From contig NZ_FOFF01000008.1 of assembly GCF_900110755.1 (NCBI RefSeq), forward strand, positions 8,346-72,345: a stretch of 64,000 nucleotides of DNA, read 5' to 3'. This document shows positions 27,391 through 37,691 of this stretch, piece by piece; position 1 is the first letter of the stretch; each line of letters starts with the position of its first letter. The notes under the pieces are model-generated. The model was not told the DNA's origin, ran no database searches, and saw only the letters and a list, made by a program, of their open reading frames with translations. A program made the translations under genes and the position numbers. Source of the DNA: Streptomyces sp. yr375 (lineage in GTDB: Bacteria; Actinomycetota; Actinomycetes; Streptomycetales; Streptomycetaceae).

Positions 27391-30300
27391 ATGGAACCGG
27401 CACGCAGGGCACTGCTGATCGGCATAGGCGACACGCCCGCGGCCACCGCCCTGGAGTCACTGGCCGAACCGGTCGAGGCCGACCTGCGGCTGCTGAGCAC
27501 CGCGTTGAAGGCCTCGGGCTACGAGGTGGACACCCTCCACGACGCCGGGCGCAGCCAGATCCGGTCGACGATCTACGAGGTGGCGCAGGGCTGCCCGCCG
27601 GGCGGAACCCTCCTGCTCTACTTCACCGGGCACGGTCTGCGCGTCAACCGCACCGATTACCTCGTCCCCGCCGACGTCGTGCCCCCGGCCGACGGCAACT
27701 GGCGGGAGCCGTACCTGGATTCGCTGCTGCCGGTCAACATCAACCCGCTTCTGGGCGACTGCGCCGCGGGGACCGTCCTGTGGTTCGTCGACGCGTGCCG
27801 GACGGACACCGCGAGCGACGGCGAGGCGTTCGCCAACCGGGCCGACACCGGCCCGCCGCACGGCGGGTTCGCCGTGATGGCCGGCTGCTCGGCAGGTCAG
27901 CGCAGCGGCTACACCGGCGAGGGCAGCTTCTTCGCCCGCGGTCTGGCCGACGCCCTGGGGCCGCTCACGCCCGCCCGCACCGTCGAGGACGTGCTCGCCG
28001 CCGCCCGCGCGAGGACCACCGAGGCCGCCTGGCGCCACCGCCTGGTCCAGGTCCCCTGGTTCCACTACGGCAGCCACGCCGAGGACGAGACCCGCAAGAC
28101 GGAGATCTGCGAGGGCCGTCCGCTCCTCGAAGCGTGGCTGGACGCCGCCCGCACCACCCCGCTGTGGCGGCACGTCGCCCCCGGGGCCGCCACTGACGTG
28201 GACCGTCTCCAGGACGCGCTGAGCGAGTTCGTGGAGGACTGCGCGCGCACGGTCCATCTGGCCCAGCGGCGCATGCCGTACCCGGACCCGTGGACCGACG
28301 ACGCCTTCCCCGTGCGGCTGCTGTGCGACCGGCTGCCCCTGCTGCTGCCCGAGGGCGCGGAACTGTCCCCCGTCGAGGTGGTCACCCTGGTCGCCGCCCC
28401 GTTCCTGCACGAGGTGGCCTGGGCCGAGCGGCTCAGCCAGGCGGCGGAACTCGGCGCGGACACGTTCGGCTCCGACAACACGTTCGGCGCGGCCGGGCTC
28501 GGGCGGTGTGCGCCCGCGAGCGCGCACCGTCGGCACTACGAGCAGATCGTCGAGCAGTACGGCCGGGTGGCGCGCAAGTTGGCCGACTGCAAGGCCCGTG
28601 AGCGCACGGAGGACAGCACGGCGCTGGCGATGTGGCTCGTGCACCGCTGGATCGCGGACCGCTTCCAGACCGACGACGAGGTCGTGCCCGCGCAGCCGGC
28701 CGAGGCGCTGGCCGCGCGGCTGGGCGTCGCCGGCAGCCGGGTGCGGGACCTCGCGGAGCTGCTCCGGGCGGCGGCGTCCGCGGTCGGTCCGGACGAGCCT
28801 CTCGACGAACTGGCCGCCTGGACGCCGCGCAAGGTGGTCCTGCCCGGTGGCGGACACCAGCAGTTGCGCATCCGCCCGCTGGCCGCGCTGCTGCGCCTCG
28901 CCTCGACCCTGGCACTCGACGTCCGCACCCTCGCGGACATCGTGGCCGAGCATCTGGCCGTCTCCGACCCGGTGCTGCCGCAGCAGACGGTGGCCGTCGC
29001 ACACGAGCTGAGCTGGCACCACGACGGCAACGCCCTGCACCTGGACGCGCCCTGCCCCCACCAGGCGGTGCACGCGGCGCTCCTGGAGACCGTCGACGCG
29101 GCCGACCAACTCGCCGCCCGCATCGGCGAGATGACCGGCGGTCTGCCGGAGCCCGAGGCCAGGCTGCTGGCCGCCGTACCCGGCCGCGTCACCGACCGCG
29201 ATCTGCGCCCGCAGCAGCGCGGCGGCCGACAACCGGCGTACGAAGTGCCCCTGTTGCGCTTCCATCTCGCGCAGACCGAGGTGCGGGACCTGCTGATGGG
29301 CGAGCAACTGTACGGCGGTGAACCGCAGTTGGCGCTGCGGGAGCTGTACCAGAACGCGATGGACGCCTGCCGCTACCGGGCGATGCGCTGGGAGTACCTG
29401 GGCAGCACCGGCCGCCGGCCGGCGAGCTGGACCGGGCGGATCGTCTTCACGCAGGGCCGGGACGAGCGCGGCCGGTACGTGGAGTGCCGGGACAACGGCG
29501 TGGGCATGAGCGCCGAGCAGCTCAAGCAGACGTTCACCCGGGCGGGCAGCCGCTTCGAGCGGTCCGCGTCCTTCCGCAAGGAGCAGTCCCGGTGGCTGCG
29601 CCACGACCCGGCCCTGCGGCTGTACCCCAACAGCCGGTTCGGCATCGGCGTGTTCAGCTACTTCATGCTGGCCGACGAGATGACCATCGTCACCCGGCAG
29701 GTCAGCCCGGACGGCATCCCGGCGGAGCACGCGTTCCGCGTCGAGATCCCCAGCAGCGGAAGCCTCTTCCGCATCCAGCAGCACGACGGCTCGGACGACG
29801 GCGTCGCCGAGGGCGGCACCCGCGTACGGCTGTATCTGCGGGACGACGACACCAGGATCCGCCGGTTGTCGTGTGTGACGGTGCTGCGGGAGCTGGTGCG
29901 GGTCGCCGAGTTCGCGCTGGAGGCGCGGGAGGGGGCGGGGCATGAGCATGTGTGGGAGGCGGGGGTGCTTCAGCCTGCGCTTGGGACCGACCCCGCCGAC
30001 GTCCTGGAGGGCGTGCCGGGGGCGCTGTGGTGGGTGGACGGGGAGGGAGCGATTCTGTGCGACGGCATCGTCACGGATCGGACGCCGTTCGGCTATGTGG
30101 TCAACCTGACGGGGCCTCATGCGGGGAAGCTCAGCGTGAGCCGCAAGGAGTTGCAGCACTACGACGCGGAGTGGGTCGAGGCGCTGTGGCGGCGGGGTGC
30201 GGCGAAGCTCGCCGCGTGGCCGGGGTTGTCCACAGCCTGGGTGGGGCGGCTCGACGATCGCAGCCCAGCCGCGGCGCGGGTTCTCGACACGGAGTGGCGG

Positions 30301-32376
30301 GGAAAGGGCGTGCACGTTCGGGGCTGGGACGGAGATGCCGTGGACCTCGACCACGTGGGCTGGTTCCATCTGGACCAGGTCGTCAACGACGTTCGTCTGG
30401 GAAGCCGCCAGGCACCTTTCGCGCCTTGGCGGGCCGTGGCCCTCGGGCTGTCGCACGACAGCCGTCATCGGACAGGACCCTCGGACGTCTCCGGGTACCC
30501 GGTTCCCGCCGCTGGTGACGCCGACCTGGTACGCCCGCCGCTGGCCTCCTGGTGCGAAGTGGTGGCCCACGCGGCGGCATACGGAACCAGCGTCGAGAAC
30601 GTACTGCGGCGGCGCAGGGCCTTGCGTGTAGTGCACCGCCGCTACGCACCGCTGCCCTACGAAGCCGAGTCGTTGGACTGGGTACCCGACGCCAGTGACC
30701 ACGACCTGGTGACGGCCCTGACGGACGACAACACGGCGCATGTGCCGGGAGGCGACGGGTCTCGTCACTGGGGTGGTCTGATCCTGGCGTCGGTACAGCT
30801 CTCGGCACCGCTGGGAGAGCTCGTGGAACGGCTCGCCCGCTTCGCTCCCCTGCTTCCCTCCTCCGTTCCGGAGGTCCCACCGCCCTTCCAGGACCATGTC
30901 TGCACCCAGGAGGACCTCGAAAGCGTCTTCCACCACACGCAGTTCGCCTCCCCGGCCATCTCCGTCTGGTCTCTGGCTGATGGGCCGCTGCGCGTCTGCG
31001 ACGTCGCCAAGCAGTCCGGCCGGCCGGTGGCGGAGGTACTGCGGCGGCTGGCCGACTTCTCCTGGCTGGGCTGGACCGCCCCGACGAGCGAGGCAGTGGC
31101 ACCGTGGTCCCTCCTCGCCGACGACGAGGATCTCGACAGGGTGGTCCGTCTCTTCAACAGAAGGCGGCCTGAGGGCGGTCGCGAGCTGCGCTGGGCGGCG
31201 ACCATTGATTTCGCCCAGAGCCGGGAGACCGATCTCGCGGAGGCCGAGCGGCAACTCGCCCATGAAGCCGGGAAGCTCGGCCTCCACTACGAGCGCCGGT
31301 ACACCCGGAACACCTCAGCGGCCCGGGTCCAGCCGTCTCGGGACGCGGCGCTGCTGGTCCGGCACCTACAGGACATGGGCTGCCCCCTGGAGCAGGGTCT
31401 GGACCTGGAAGCGCTGTCCATAGCTCACACCACCGGCCACGGGTGGATGCTTTCCGCCGCTGTCTCGGACCTGCGCAACGCGGGGGTCCGAGTCCCGGCG
31501 GACGTCAACCTCGTCGCCCACTGGGGCCGTGTGCCGCTGCGGGACCGCTACATCCTTTCGGGCAAGGAGCCCTCCATCCCCGAAGAGAACTACGCCGCTG
31601 CGGGCATCTACTCCGAGACCCTCTTCTACTCGGCGGAACGCCTCAGCGAGACACTGCGCGAGGTATGGACGACAGCGGGCCCATACGCGAAGCGCTATGG
31701 ACTGACCATGCCGTCGTTGCCCGAAGACCTCGTCGACCTGCGCCCCACCAGAGGTATGGCCGCCGCACTCGTCACCCACCCCGGCAACGCCCGCACCGAC
31801 TCCAACGGCACAGCGAAGTGGCAGCGCCTCACCCCCTTGGGCCTGGCCACCTATGCCCGCCGACGCACGTCCGACACGGCCTCCGCCTACGAGCGCCTGC
31901 TGCCCCTGCGCTCGATCGGCGCTCTCGTTCCCGAAATCACCGCCGCCGAGCTGGCCGCGCTCCGGGGCCTCACGCCGGACGAGCGCGACCTCGTCGCGTT
32001 GGCGAGCGATCACCGGGTGACAGCCGAGGACGCCCCCTATTGCGCACTCGACCTGCTGAGCATCGCCGGTCGCCTGGGCGAGCCGCTCCCCCGTACCGTC
32101 GAACGCATCGCCCCGTACCTGCCGCTGTGCGCGGAGCCGTGCGCGCTGCCGCCCGTGCCCCCGGTCCTCCCCCTCTGGCAGGACCTGGCCCTTCTCAGCG
32201 AGAACCTGGACGGGGTGCTGCCCGCGCTCGAAGGGCGGGTGGGCCGGCGTCACATCCGGCGGGCCGCAGCCGCGACCGGGGAGAGCGAGGCGTGGATCGC
32301 GGAGCGGCTGCGGCTGTACGCGACGATGTTCGACCTGGTCGTAGATGAGAAGGAGGACGAGGACGGAGATGAGTGA
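27391..32376 (+). CDS. Caspase / inactive-HD-like / Hsp90-type ATPase / winged-helix-repeat protein (conflict-system candidate)
   Basis: The 1661-residue protein opens with a caspase-fold (C14) protease: His81 in YFTGHG and Cys136 in VDACRTD form the dyad. Residues about 260-600 are helical and resemble a degenerate HD domain without an HD metal motif. Residues about 640-860 are an Hsp90-like GHKL ATPase: N-box [10 protein letters not shown] (651-660), DNGVGMS (701-707) and [10 protein letters not shown] (747-756). The remaining 750 residues contain repeated segments of winged-helix character such as [32 protein letters not shown] lies nine bases before the ATG at 27391. Proteins of this architecture have been described computationally as NTP-dependent conflict regulators. 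The role here is an inference. The gene overlaps the next by 8 bp. Confidence 0.8.
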   Translation: MEPARRALLIGIGDTPAATALESLAEPVEADLRLLSTALKASGYEVDTLHDAGRSQIRSTIYEVAQGCPPGGTLLLYFTGHGLRVNRTDYLVPADVVPPADGNWREPYLDSLLPVNINPLLGDCAAGTVLWFVDACRTDTASDGEAFANRADTGPPHGGFAVMAGCSAGQRSGYTGEGSFFARGLADALGPLTPARTVEDVLAAARARTTEAAWRHRLVQVPWFHYGSHAEDETRKTEICEGRPLLEAWLDAARTTPLWRHVAPGAATDVDRLQDALSEFVEDCARTVHLAQRRMPYPDPWTDDAFPVRLLCDRLPLLLPEGAELSPVEVVTLVAAPFLHEVAWAERLSQAAELGADTFGSDNTFGAAGLGRCAPASAHRRHYEQIVEQYGRVARKLADCKARERTEDSTALAMWLVHRWIADRFQTDDEVVPAQPAEALAARLGVAGSRVRDLAELLRAAASAVGPDEPLDELAAWTPRKVVLPGGGHQQLRIRPLAALLRLASTLALDVRTLADIVAEHLAVSDPVLPQQTVAVAHELSWHHDGNALHLDAPCPHQAVHAALLETVDAADQLAARIGEMTGGLPEPEARLLAAVPGRVTDRDLRPQQRGGRQPAYEVPLLRFHLAQTEVRDLLMGEQLYGGEPQLALRELYQNAMDACRYRAMRWEYLGSTGRRPASWTGRIVFTQGRDERGRYVECRDNGVGMSAEQLKQTFTRAGSRFERSASFRKEQSRWLRHDPALRLYPNSRFGIGVFSYFMLADEMTIVTRQVSPDGIPAEHAFRVEIPSSGSLFRIQQHDGSDDGVAEGGTRVRLYLRDDDTRIRRLSCVTVLRELVRVAEFALEAREGAGHEHVWEAGVLQPALGTDPADVLEGVPGALWWVDGEGAILCDGIVTDRTPFGYVVNLTGPHAGKLSVSRKELQHYDAEWVEALWRRGAAKLAAWPGLSTAWVGRLDDRSPAAARVLDTEWRGKGVHVRGWDGDAVDLDHVGWFHLDQVVNDVRLGSRQAPFAPWRAVALGLSHDSRHRTGPSDVSGYPVPAAGDADLVRPPLASWCEVVAHAAAYGTSVENVLRRRRALRVVHRRYAPLPYEAESLDWVPDASDHDLVTALTDDNTAHVPGGDGSRHWGGLILASVQLSAPLGELVERLARFAPLLPSSVPEVPPPFQDHVCTQEDLESVFHHTQFASPAISVWSLADGPLRVCDVAKQSGRPVAEVLRRLADFSWLGWTAPTSEAVAPWSLLADDEDLDRVVRLFNRRRPEGGRELRWAATIDFAQSRETDLAEAERQLAHEAGKLGLHYERRYTRNTSAARVQPSRDAALLVRHLQDMGCPLEQGLDLEALSIAHTTGHGWMLSAAVSDLRNAGVRVPADVNLVAHWGRVPLRDRYILSGKEPSIPEENYAAAGIYSETLFYSAERLSETLREVWTTAGPYAKRYGLTMPSLPEDLVDLRPTRGMAAALVTHPGNARTDSNGTAKWQRLTPLGLATYARRRTSDTASAYERLLPLRSIGALVPEITAAELAALRGLTPDERDLVALASDHRVTAEDAPYCALDLLSIAGRLGEPLPRTVERIAPYLPLCAEPCALPPVPPVLPLWQDLALLSENLDGVLPALEGRVGRRHIRRAAAATGESEAWIAERLRLYATMFDLVVDEKEDEDGDE

Positions 32377-32767
32377 GGCACCGCCCGTGAACCACAACCA
32401 CAACCACAGCACCACCTACCTGGAGACCTACGTCGGCGTGGTCGCAGGTGACTTCGTCCGGCGGGATGCCGAAAGCGGGCCCGGCCTGCGGATCGAGGGC
32501 ACCTGTCCGCGCTGCCAGGGCGGCACCGTCTCCGAGTATCCGTACGGGCTCGCCGGCACCGGCACCAAGGGGATCTTCTCCCGGCGGGGGGCGGCACCCG
32601 CGCCGGTGTCGGTGCCGGTGTCGGGCGAGGAGACCGCGCTGCTGCGCGAGGTGCACTTCTGCGAGTGCGGTCACCCGCATCCCGATCTGCCCGCCGACGC
32701 CCCCTTCGTGGGCTGCGGGGCGAGTTGGCGGGTGGCGGCGTTGAGCGGCGGGGCGGGCGGCGGGTGA
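32369..32767 (+). CDS. Cys-rich zinc-ribbon-like partner protein
   Basis: The 132-residue protein starts eight bases inside the caspase gene's end, with GGAGGACGAGGACGGAG just upstream. It has an Asn/His stretch (NHNHNH at residues 8-13), a CPRC pair (Cys46, Cys49) and a later CEC (Cys98, Cys100) plus GCG (Cys116), a spacing compatible with one zinc site formed across the chain. No family is recognised and no catalytic motif is seen. Tight overlap on both sides shows it belongs to the caspase operon. Confidence 0.75.
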   Translation: MSEAPPVNHNHNHSTTYLETYVGVVAGDFVRRDAESGPGLRIEGTCPRCQGGTVSEYPYGLAGTGTKGIFSRRGAAPAPVSVPVSGEETALLREVHFCECGHPHPDLPADAPFVGCGASWRVAALSGGAGGG

Positions 32768-33369
32768 GCGCGCAGTCGGACCGGCGCTGGGCGCAGCTCG
32801 CGCGGGAGCTGGAGTTCCATCAGTTGCCCGAGCTGAGGCGGCAGGCCGAGGGATGGCGGGCGGGGCTCACCGGGCTCGCGGCGCTGGTGGCCGTCCTCGT
32901 GACGCTCAAGGGGCGCGACGACCTCAACCAGGTTCCCGACGCGGCACGGCAGACCGCCGGGGCCCTGGTGGGGCTCGCCTTCCTGCTGCTGGTGGCCGGA
33001 TCGGTGCTGGCGGTGCGGGCCGCCCACGGCAGTCCCGGCGAGCAGGTGCTGCTGGCGGGGCAGGCGCTGCGCGACTGGACCCGGCGGGAGATCGTGCGGG
33101 TGACGCGTTCGCTGCGGTACGCCGCCGTGTGCTGTGTGACCGGGGTGGCGCTGGTGACCGCCGCCGTGGTCGTCGTATGGACCACCACCGACGCGCAGCC
33201 CGATCACCTGGTGCGGGTCGTGACGACGGGCGGGGAGCGCTGCGGGGAGTTGCTGGGGTCGGGGCCGGACGGTGTCGTACTGCGGGCGGATGGCGGAAAG
33301 CGGACCCTGCTGCCGGGCCGTACGGTGACGTCGGTGGTCCCGGTGTCCGCGTGCGCGTCCGCCGGGTGA
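32764..33369 (+). CDS. Membrane protein, third gene of the caspase operon
   Basis: The GTG start at 32764 overlaps the preceding stop codon in a 4-bp GTGA. The 201-residue product has an amphipathic charged N-terminus (residues 1-30), three predicted helices (about 32-49, 64-87 and 118-139) with a basic loop between the second and third (RDWTRREIVRVTRSLR), and a C-terminal soluble domain of about 55 residues (HLVRVVTTGGERCGELLGS, SH3-like in character). Small membrane proteins are frequent effectors in conflict operons, killing by membrane permeabilisation. That role is inferred from context only; no known effector family was recognised. Confidence 0.75.
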   Translation: MSAQSDRRWAQLARELEFHQLPELRRQAEGWRAGLTGLAALVAVLVTLKGRDDLNQVPDAARQTAGALVGLAFLLLVAGSVLAVRAAHGSPGEQVLLAGQALRDWTRREIVRVTRSLRYAAVCCVTGVALVTAAVVVVWTTTDAQPDHLVRVVTTGGERCGELLGSGPDGVVLRADGGKRTLLPGRTVTSVVPVSACASAG

Positions 33370-33517
33370 CCGGCCGTCAGCGGGCGGCCCCGGGCTCCGG
33401 TTACCGGCGGTCACAGCGGTTCGGCGCGCGGTCCTCGACGGTCTCGGTGCACGACTGAACACTCGGCGGCTGTGGCCCGTATCTGTGGGTCAAGGGTCAA
33501 GTCCCCACGGAGGAACC

Positions 33518-34900
33518 GTGACCACCACGATCGCAGGCGGACGCGCCGCCCGCCGCCAGACGATGCGACGCATCCGCCCGCGCCGATCCCCTGCCGTCCC
33601 GTTGCTGCTCGCCGTATGGGCGGGCGCGGCGGGCGTGCTGTGGCTGTGGTGGGCGAACACGCCGAACATCGCGGACGACAACAGCAGGATCCTCAACGCG
33701 GGACGGATCACCGGCCTGCTGGCCGGGTACCTGATGGCGCTCGTCGTGCTGCAGATGGCACGGGTGCCGGCGCTGGAGCGGCGGGTGGGCTCGGACCGGG
33801 TCGCACGCTGGCACGCGATGAGCGGCCGGTACACGCTCTGCCTGGTGTTCGCGCACGTGTTCCTCATCATGTGGGGGTACGCGCTGCAGGCCGGGAAGAC
33901 GCTCGGCGACATCGTCCAGCAGACGATCGACTCCGTCAACCAACTGCCGGACATGGGCAAGGCCGCCATCGGCACCGGCCTGTTCCTGCTCATCGGGCTG
34001 GTGTCGATCGGCCCGGTGCGGCGCAAGATGCCGTACGACACCTGGTACCACATCCACCTGATGACGTACGGGGCCGTGTTCCTGACGTTCTGGCACCAGA
34101 TCACCACCGGCAACGACTTCGCGATCGAGCCGACCGCGAAGACCGTCTGGTACGCGCTGTACGGGACGGTGACCGGGCTGGTCGTCTGGTACCGGATCAT
34201 CACCCCGATCCGGCTGAACCTGCGGCACCGCATGTACGTCGAGGCGGTCATCGAGGAGACGCCGGGCATCGTGTCGGTGCTGATCGGCGGGCGCAAGCTG
34301 CACCGGATCGGCGCGGAGGCCGGGCAGTTCTTCCGGTGGCGGTTCATGGCGCCGGGGATGCGGTTCAGCTCCCACCCGTACTCGCTGTCGGCGAACCCGC
34401 GCCCGGAGCTGCTGCGGATCACGGTCAAGGCGATCGGCGACCACACGTCGGCGCTGCGGGAGCTGCAGCCCGGCACCAAGGTGTGGGCCGAGGGCCCCTA
34501 CGGTGCGATGACGGCGTCCCGGCGCAGCCGCGGCAAGGTGCTGCTGGTGGCCGGCGGTGTGGGCATCACCCCGATGCGGACGCTGTTCGAGACGCTGCCG
34601 GGCGCGCCCGGTGACATCACCCTCCTCTACCGGGCCAACAGCACCCAGGATCTGGCCCTGTGGGACGAGCTGGCGAAGATCGCCGACGAGCGCGGGGCGC
34701 GGCTGATGTACGCCGTCAACAGCCCCGACGGGGAGCGTCCCGACATCTCGGCGGAGTCCCTCCAGCGGAAGATCCCCGACATCGACAGCCACGACGTCTT
34801 CATGTGCGGACCGAACGGCTTCGCCCAAGGGGTGTACGAGGCACTGCGCGGCAGCGGGGTCCCCGCCCGCCGCATCCATCACGAGTCGTTCGAGATGTGA
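33518..34900 (+). CDS. Ferric-reductase-like transmembrane oxidoreductase with FAD/NAD(P)H domain
   Basis: The 460-residue protein has an N-terminal six-helix ferric-reductase-like membrane domain with paired histidines suited for haem (residues about 30-230; HAMSGRYTLCLVFAHVF, YDTWYHIHLMTYG, FWHQITTGND). It is followed by an FAD-binding barrel (HPYSLSANPRPELLRITVKAIGDHTSAL) and a ferredoxin-reductase NAD domain (VLLVAGGVGITPMRTLFE, VFMCGPNGF). It moves electrons from cytoplasmic NAD(P)H through haem to the outside. The GTG at 33518 has GGAGG five bases upstream. The neighbouring flavoprotein and ApbE genes suggest that its electron acceptor is the FMN-carrying protein downstream. Confidence 0.9.
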   Translation: MTTTIAGGRAARRQTMRRIRPRRSPAVPLLLAVWAGAAGVLWLWWANTPNIADDNSRILNAGRITGLLAGYLMALVVLQMARVPALERRVGSDRVARWHAMSGRYTLCLVFAHVFLIMWGYALQAGKTLGDIVQQTIDSVNQLPDMGKAAIGTGLFLLIGLVSIGPVRRKMPYDTWYHIHLMTYGAVFLTFWHQITTGNDFAIEPTAKTVWYALYGTVTGLVVWYRIITPIRLNLRHRMYVEAVIEETPGIVSVLIGGRKLHRIGAEAGQFFRWRFMAPGMRFSSHPYSLSANPRPELLRITVKAIGDHTSALRELQPGTKVWAEGPYGAMTASRRSRGKVLLVAGGVGITPMRTLFETLPGAPGDITLLYRANSTQDLALWDELAKIADERGARLMYAVNSPDGERPDISAESLQRKIPDIDSHDVFMCGPNGFAQGVYEALRGSGVPARRIHHESFEM

Positions 34901-34978
34901 GCGACCCGCGCTTACGGGAACCTCGCCCATCTCGTCGACCTCGTCACCACCAAACGGGAATCAGGAGCTCAGGAAGAC

Positions 34979-36082
34979 ATGAGGAAGAGCCACCCTCTTC
35001 GGCGCGTCGTGCTGGCCACCGCCGCCACCGTGTCCGGGATCGTGCTGCTGCTGACGCTGAAGCCGGCCTCCGACCCCGGCGCCACGCAGGCGGCCGACTC
35101 GGGCTCGGGCACGGGCACGGCGCAGGAGGCGGCCCAGGGCGGGGCCGGGGCGCCCGTGTCGGGGACGATGACCGGGGACGCCGCCCAGACGCAGTACGGG
35201 AACGTCCAGGTCCGCATCACCGTCGTCAACAACAAGATCACGAAGTCCGAGGCCGTCCAAGCGCCCAAGGGCGGCACGAGCGACCAGAAGACCGCGCTCG
35301 CCGTCCCGAAGCTCAACGCCGACGTGGTCGCCAAGCAGAGTGCGAAGATCGACACGGTGTCGGGCGCCACGTACACCAGCGAGGGCTACAAGAAGTCCCT
35401 CCAGTCGGCGATCGACAAGGCGAACGCGAGCGCCGGGTCGGGGTCGGGCGCCTCCCAGGGTTCCGGGTCGGGCAGCGCGCAGGCCGCCGGCGCCTTCACC
35501 GGGGACGCGGTCCAGACGCAGTACGGCAACGTCCAGGTCCGGATCACCGTCGCGGGCGGGAAGATCACCAAGGCGGAGGCCGTCCAGGCCCCGAAGGGCG
35601 GCACGAGCGACCAGAAGACCGCGCTCGCCGTCCCGAAGCTCAACCAGGAAGCCGTCGCGGCGGGCAGCGCGGACATCGACTCGGTGTCCAGCGCGACCTA
35701 TACGAGCGAGGGCTACAAGAAGTCCCTCCAGTCGGCGCTGGACAAGGCGAAGACCGCCGGCGCGGGTTCGGGTGCCTCCCAGGGTTCCGGGTCCGGCGGC
35801 GCGCAGGCCGCCAAGACCGTCACCGGGAAGGTCCAGCAGACGCAGTACGGGCCGGTCCAGGTCCGGATCACCGTCGCCGGCGGGAAGATCACCAAGGCGG
35901 AGGCCGTCCAAGCGCCCTCGGGCGGGACCAGTTCGCAGAAGACCGAACTGTCCGTCCCCAAGCTCAACCAGGAGGCCGTCGCGGCCGGCAGCGCGGACAT
36001 CGACTCCGTGTCGGGCGCGACGTACACCAGTGACGGCTACAAGAAGTCGCTGCAGTCGGCGCTGGACCAGGCCGGTGGCTGA
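34979..36082 (+). CDS. Exported protein with three tandem FMN-binding domains
   Basis: The 367-residue protein has a signal/anchor (residues about 10-27) and three near-identical domains of about 108 residues joined by Gly/Ser/Gln-rich linkers. Each has QTQYGNVQVRITV or QTQYGPVQVRITV and ends in a flavinylation motif: SGATYT at 128-133, SSATYT at 237-242 and SGATYT at 345-350. ApbE is known to attach FMN to the last Thr of such motifs. The middle domain has Ser in place of Gly. The repeats are visible in the DNA with periods of 327 and 324 bp. The protein is probably a flavin electron wire outside the membrane. It overlaps apbE by eight bases. Confidence 0.9.
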   Translation: MRKSHPLRRVVLATAATVSGIVLLLTLKPASDPGATQAADSGSGTGTAQEAAQGGAGAPVSGTMTGDAAQTQYGNVQVRITVVNNKITKSEAVQAPKGGTSDQKTALAVPKLNADVVAKQSAKIDTVSGATYTSEGYKKSLQSAIDKANASAGSGSGASQGSGSGSAQAAGAFTGDAVQTQYGNVQVRITVAGGKITKAEAVQAPKGGTSDQKTALAVPKLNQEAVAAGSADIDSVSSATYTSEGYKKSLQSALDKAKTAGAGSGASQGSGSGGAQAAKTVTGKVQQTQYGPVQVRITVAGGKITKAEAVQAPSGGTSSQKTELSVPKLNQEAVAAGSADIDSVSGATYTSDGYKKSLQSALDQAGG

Positions 36083-36875
36083 CACCGTGGCCGAGTCGGC
36101 GGCGGCACCCGCCGTGGTGCGTCACGCGGAAGAGGTCATGGGGACCGTCTTCTCCTTCGACGTCCGCGGCGGGGAGCCCGGGGCGGTGCGGGCGGCGCTG
36201 GACGAGGCGATCGCCTCGCTGCACCGGGTGAACGAGGTGTTCAGCACCTATCGCGAGGACAGCCAGGTCTCCCGGCTGGTGCGCGGCGAGCTGACCGTCG
36301 AGGAGTGCGATCCCGAGGTCGCCGAGGTGCTGGAACTGGGCGCCGAGGCGGAGCGGGTCAGCGACGGCTGGTTCAGCATGCGGTACGAGGGCCGGCTCGA
36401 CCCGACCGGCATCGTGAAGGGCTGGGCCGCCGAGCGTGCGGCCCGGCTGGTCGCGGCGGCGGGCGTGAGCGGCGTGAGTGTCAACGGCGGCGGGGACGTG
36501 CAGTTGCTGGGCGTTCCCGGGCCCGAGCGGCCGTGGCGGGTCGGGGTGTCCGACCCGCTGCGCCCGGGCGGCCTCGCGGCGGTCGTCTCGGCGGCGGGCG
36601 CGGACGAACTCGCGGTCGCCACGTCCGGTACGGCGGAGCGCGGCGCCCACATCGTCGACCCCCGCACGGGCCACTCCGCGGTGACCGACCTCGTCGCCGT
36701 CACGGTCGTCGCCCCTCGCCTGACCTGGGCGGACTGCTGGGCAACAGCAGCCTTCGCGATGGGCTCCCGCGAGGCGTTGGAATGGCTCGAGTCCCTGCCG
36801 GACGTAGAGGCTCTCCTGATCACGGCAGGCGACGAGGTCCGCTGCACGGGGGGCTTGGCGAGACGCCTCGGCTGA
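36075..36875 (+). CDS. apbE: FAD:protein FMN transferase (ApbE family)
   Basis: The 266-residue protein has the ApbE features EEVMGTVFSFDV, VNEVFSTYREDSQVSRL, DPTGIVKGWAAERAARL, VSVNGGGDVQLLG and AHIVDPRTGHSA. It covalently attaches FMN from FAD to Thr in SGATxT motifs, using Mg2+. It lacks an obvious signal peptide, so either flavinylation happens before export or targeting is atypical. The substrate is very likely the triple FMN-binding protein encoded just upstream. The GTG at 36075 overlaps that gene by eight bases; a GTG four codons later is an alternative. Confidence 0.9.
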   Translation: MADTVAESAAAPAVVRHAEEVMGTVFSFDVRGGEPGAVRAALDEAIASLHRVNEVFSTYREDSQVSRLVRGELTVEECDPEVAEVLELGAEAERVSDGWFSMRYEGRLDPTGIVKGWAAERAARLVAAAGVSGVSVNGGGDVQLLGVPGPERPWRVGVSDPLRPGGLAAVVSAAGADELAVATSGTAERGAHIVDPRTGHSAVTDLVAVTVVAPRLTWADCWATAAFAMGSREALEWLESLPDVEALLITAGDEVRCTGGLARRLG

Positions 36876-37026
36876 GCCGGGGCTGACCCGGGGGGTACGC
36901 AGCCCGGCGCTACGGGGTGCCGCTCTCTGTGGGCCGGGGGCCGCCGACGGCACAGTCTGCGGCTGGCGGCACGTTTCGGGATGAGCCAAGGGTGCCTCTC
37001 AAGACACGTGACCGCACCAACCAAAA

Positions 37027-37094
37027 GGGGCGCGGGGCTGTGTCGATATGCGGCTCCGCCGCGTGGGCGCGACCAGCCCCCACCGACCCGCAGT
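37027..37094. repeat. Dispersed intergenic repeat (long form)
   Basis: GGGGCGCGGGGCTGTGTCGA, then TATGCGGCTCCGCCGCGTGG, then GCGCGACCAGCCCCCACC is the plus-strand form of the element at 23672-23757 and 61003-61068. It fills much of the 263-bp gap between the convergent apbE and argR genes; no gene is seen in that gap. Confidence 0.8.
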
Positions 37095-37117
37095 CGGCGA
37101 TCCCTCAGCCGCCCCCT

Positions 37118-37159
37118 TCAGTGGCCGTTCTGAGCCAGTCAGTGGCCGTTCTGAGCCAG
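37118..37159. repeat. Perfect 21-bp tandem duplication of the argR 3' end
   Basis: The minus-strand sequence CTGGCTCAGAACGGCCACTG followed by A occurs twice without a mismatch (37139-37159 and 37118-37138). The inner copy encodes the last residues of ArgR and its stop codon; the outer copy repeats them immediately after the stop. Confidence 0.92.
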
Positions 37160-37684
37160 CCGCAGCAAATGATCGGCCAACGCCTGCCCACCCGTAGGTG
37201 CCCGGCTGATCAACAGCAACGTGTCGTCACCCGCGATCGTCCCGAGGATGTCCTGCAACTCGGCCTGGTCGATGGCCGAGGCGAGGAACTGTGCGGCCCC
37301 CGGAGGGGTCCGCAGGACCACGAGGTTCGCCGAAGCCTCCGCGGAGATCAGCAACTCCTGCGAGAGCCGCCGCATCCGCTCCTCCTTCGCCGACTCCCCC
37401 AGCGGAGCGCGCGGCGTGCGGAAACCCCCTTCGCTCGGCACCGCGTAGATCAGGTCGCCGTCGGTGTTGCGGATCTTCACCGCGTTCAGCTCGTCCAGGT
37501 CCCGCGACAGCGTCGCCTGGGTGACGCTCAGCCCGTCGTCGGCCAGCAGCTTCGCCAACTGGCTCTGCGACCGCACCGGTTGACGGTTGAGGATGTCCAC
37601 GATCCGGCGGTGACGCGCGGTGCGGGTCTGCGGCACGGCGTGCCCGTTGCCCACGGCCTGCTCATGATCCTGCGCCTGACTCAT
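37139..37684 (-). CDS. argR: Arginine repressor
   Basis: The 181-residue protein has an N-terminal winged-helix domain ([38 protein letters not shown]) and a C-terminal arginine-binding oligomerisation domain ([34 protein letters not shown] with the conserved GTIAGDDT). With arginine it represses arg genes by binding ARG boxes. It is slightly longer than typical because of about 20 extra N-terminal residues. It is the last gene of argCJBDR, only seven bases after argD, so it is likely autoregulated through the argC operator. Its last codons are duplicated outward. Confidence 0.95.
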   Translation of the reverse strand: MSQAQDHEQAVGNGHAVPQTRTARHRRIVDILNRQPVRSQSQLAKLLADDGLSVTQATLSRDLDELNAVKIRNTDGDLIYAVPSEGGFRTPRAPLGESAKEERMRRLSQELLISAEASANLVVLRTPPGAAQFLASAIDQAELQDILGTIAGDDTLLLISRAPTGGQALADHLLRLAQNGH

Positions 37685-37691
37685 CGTCGTC

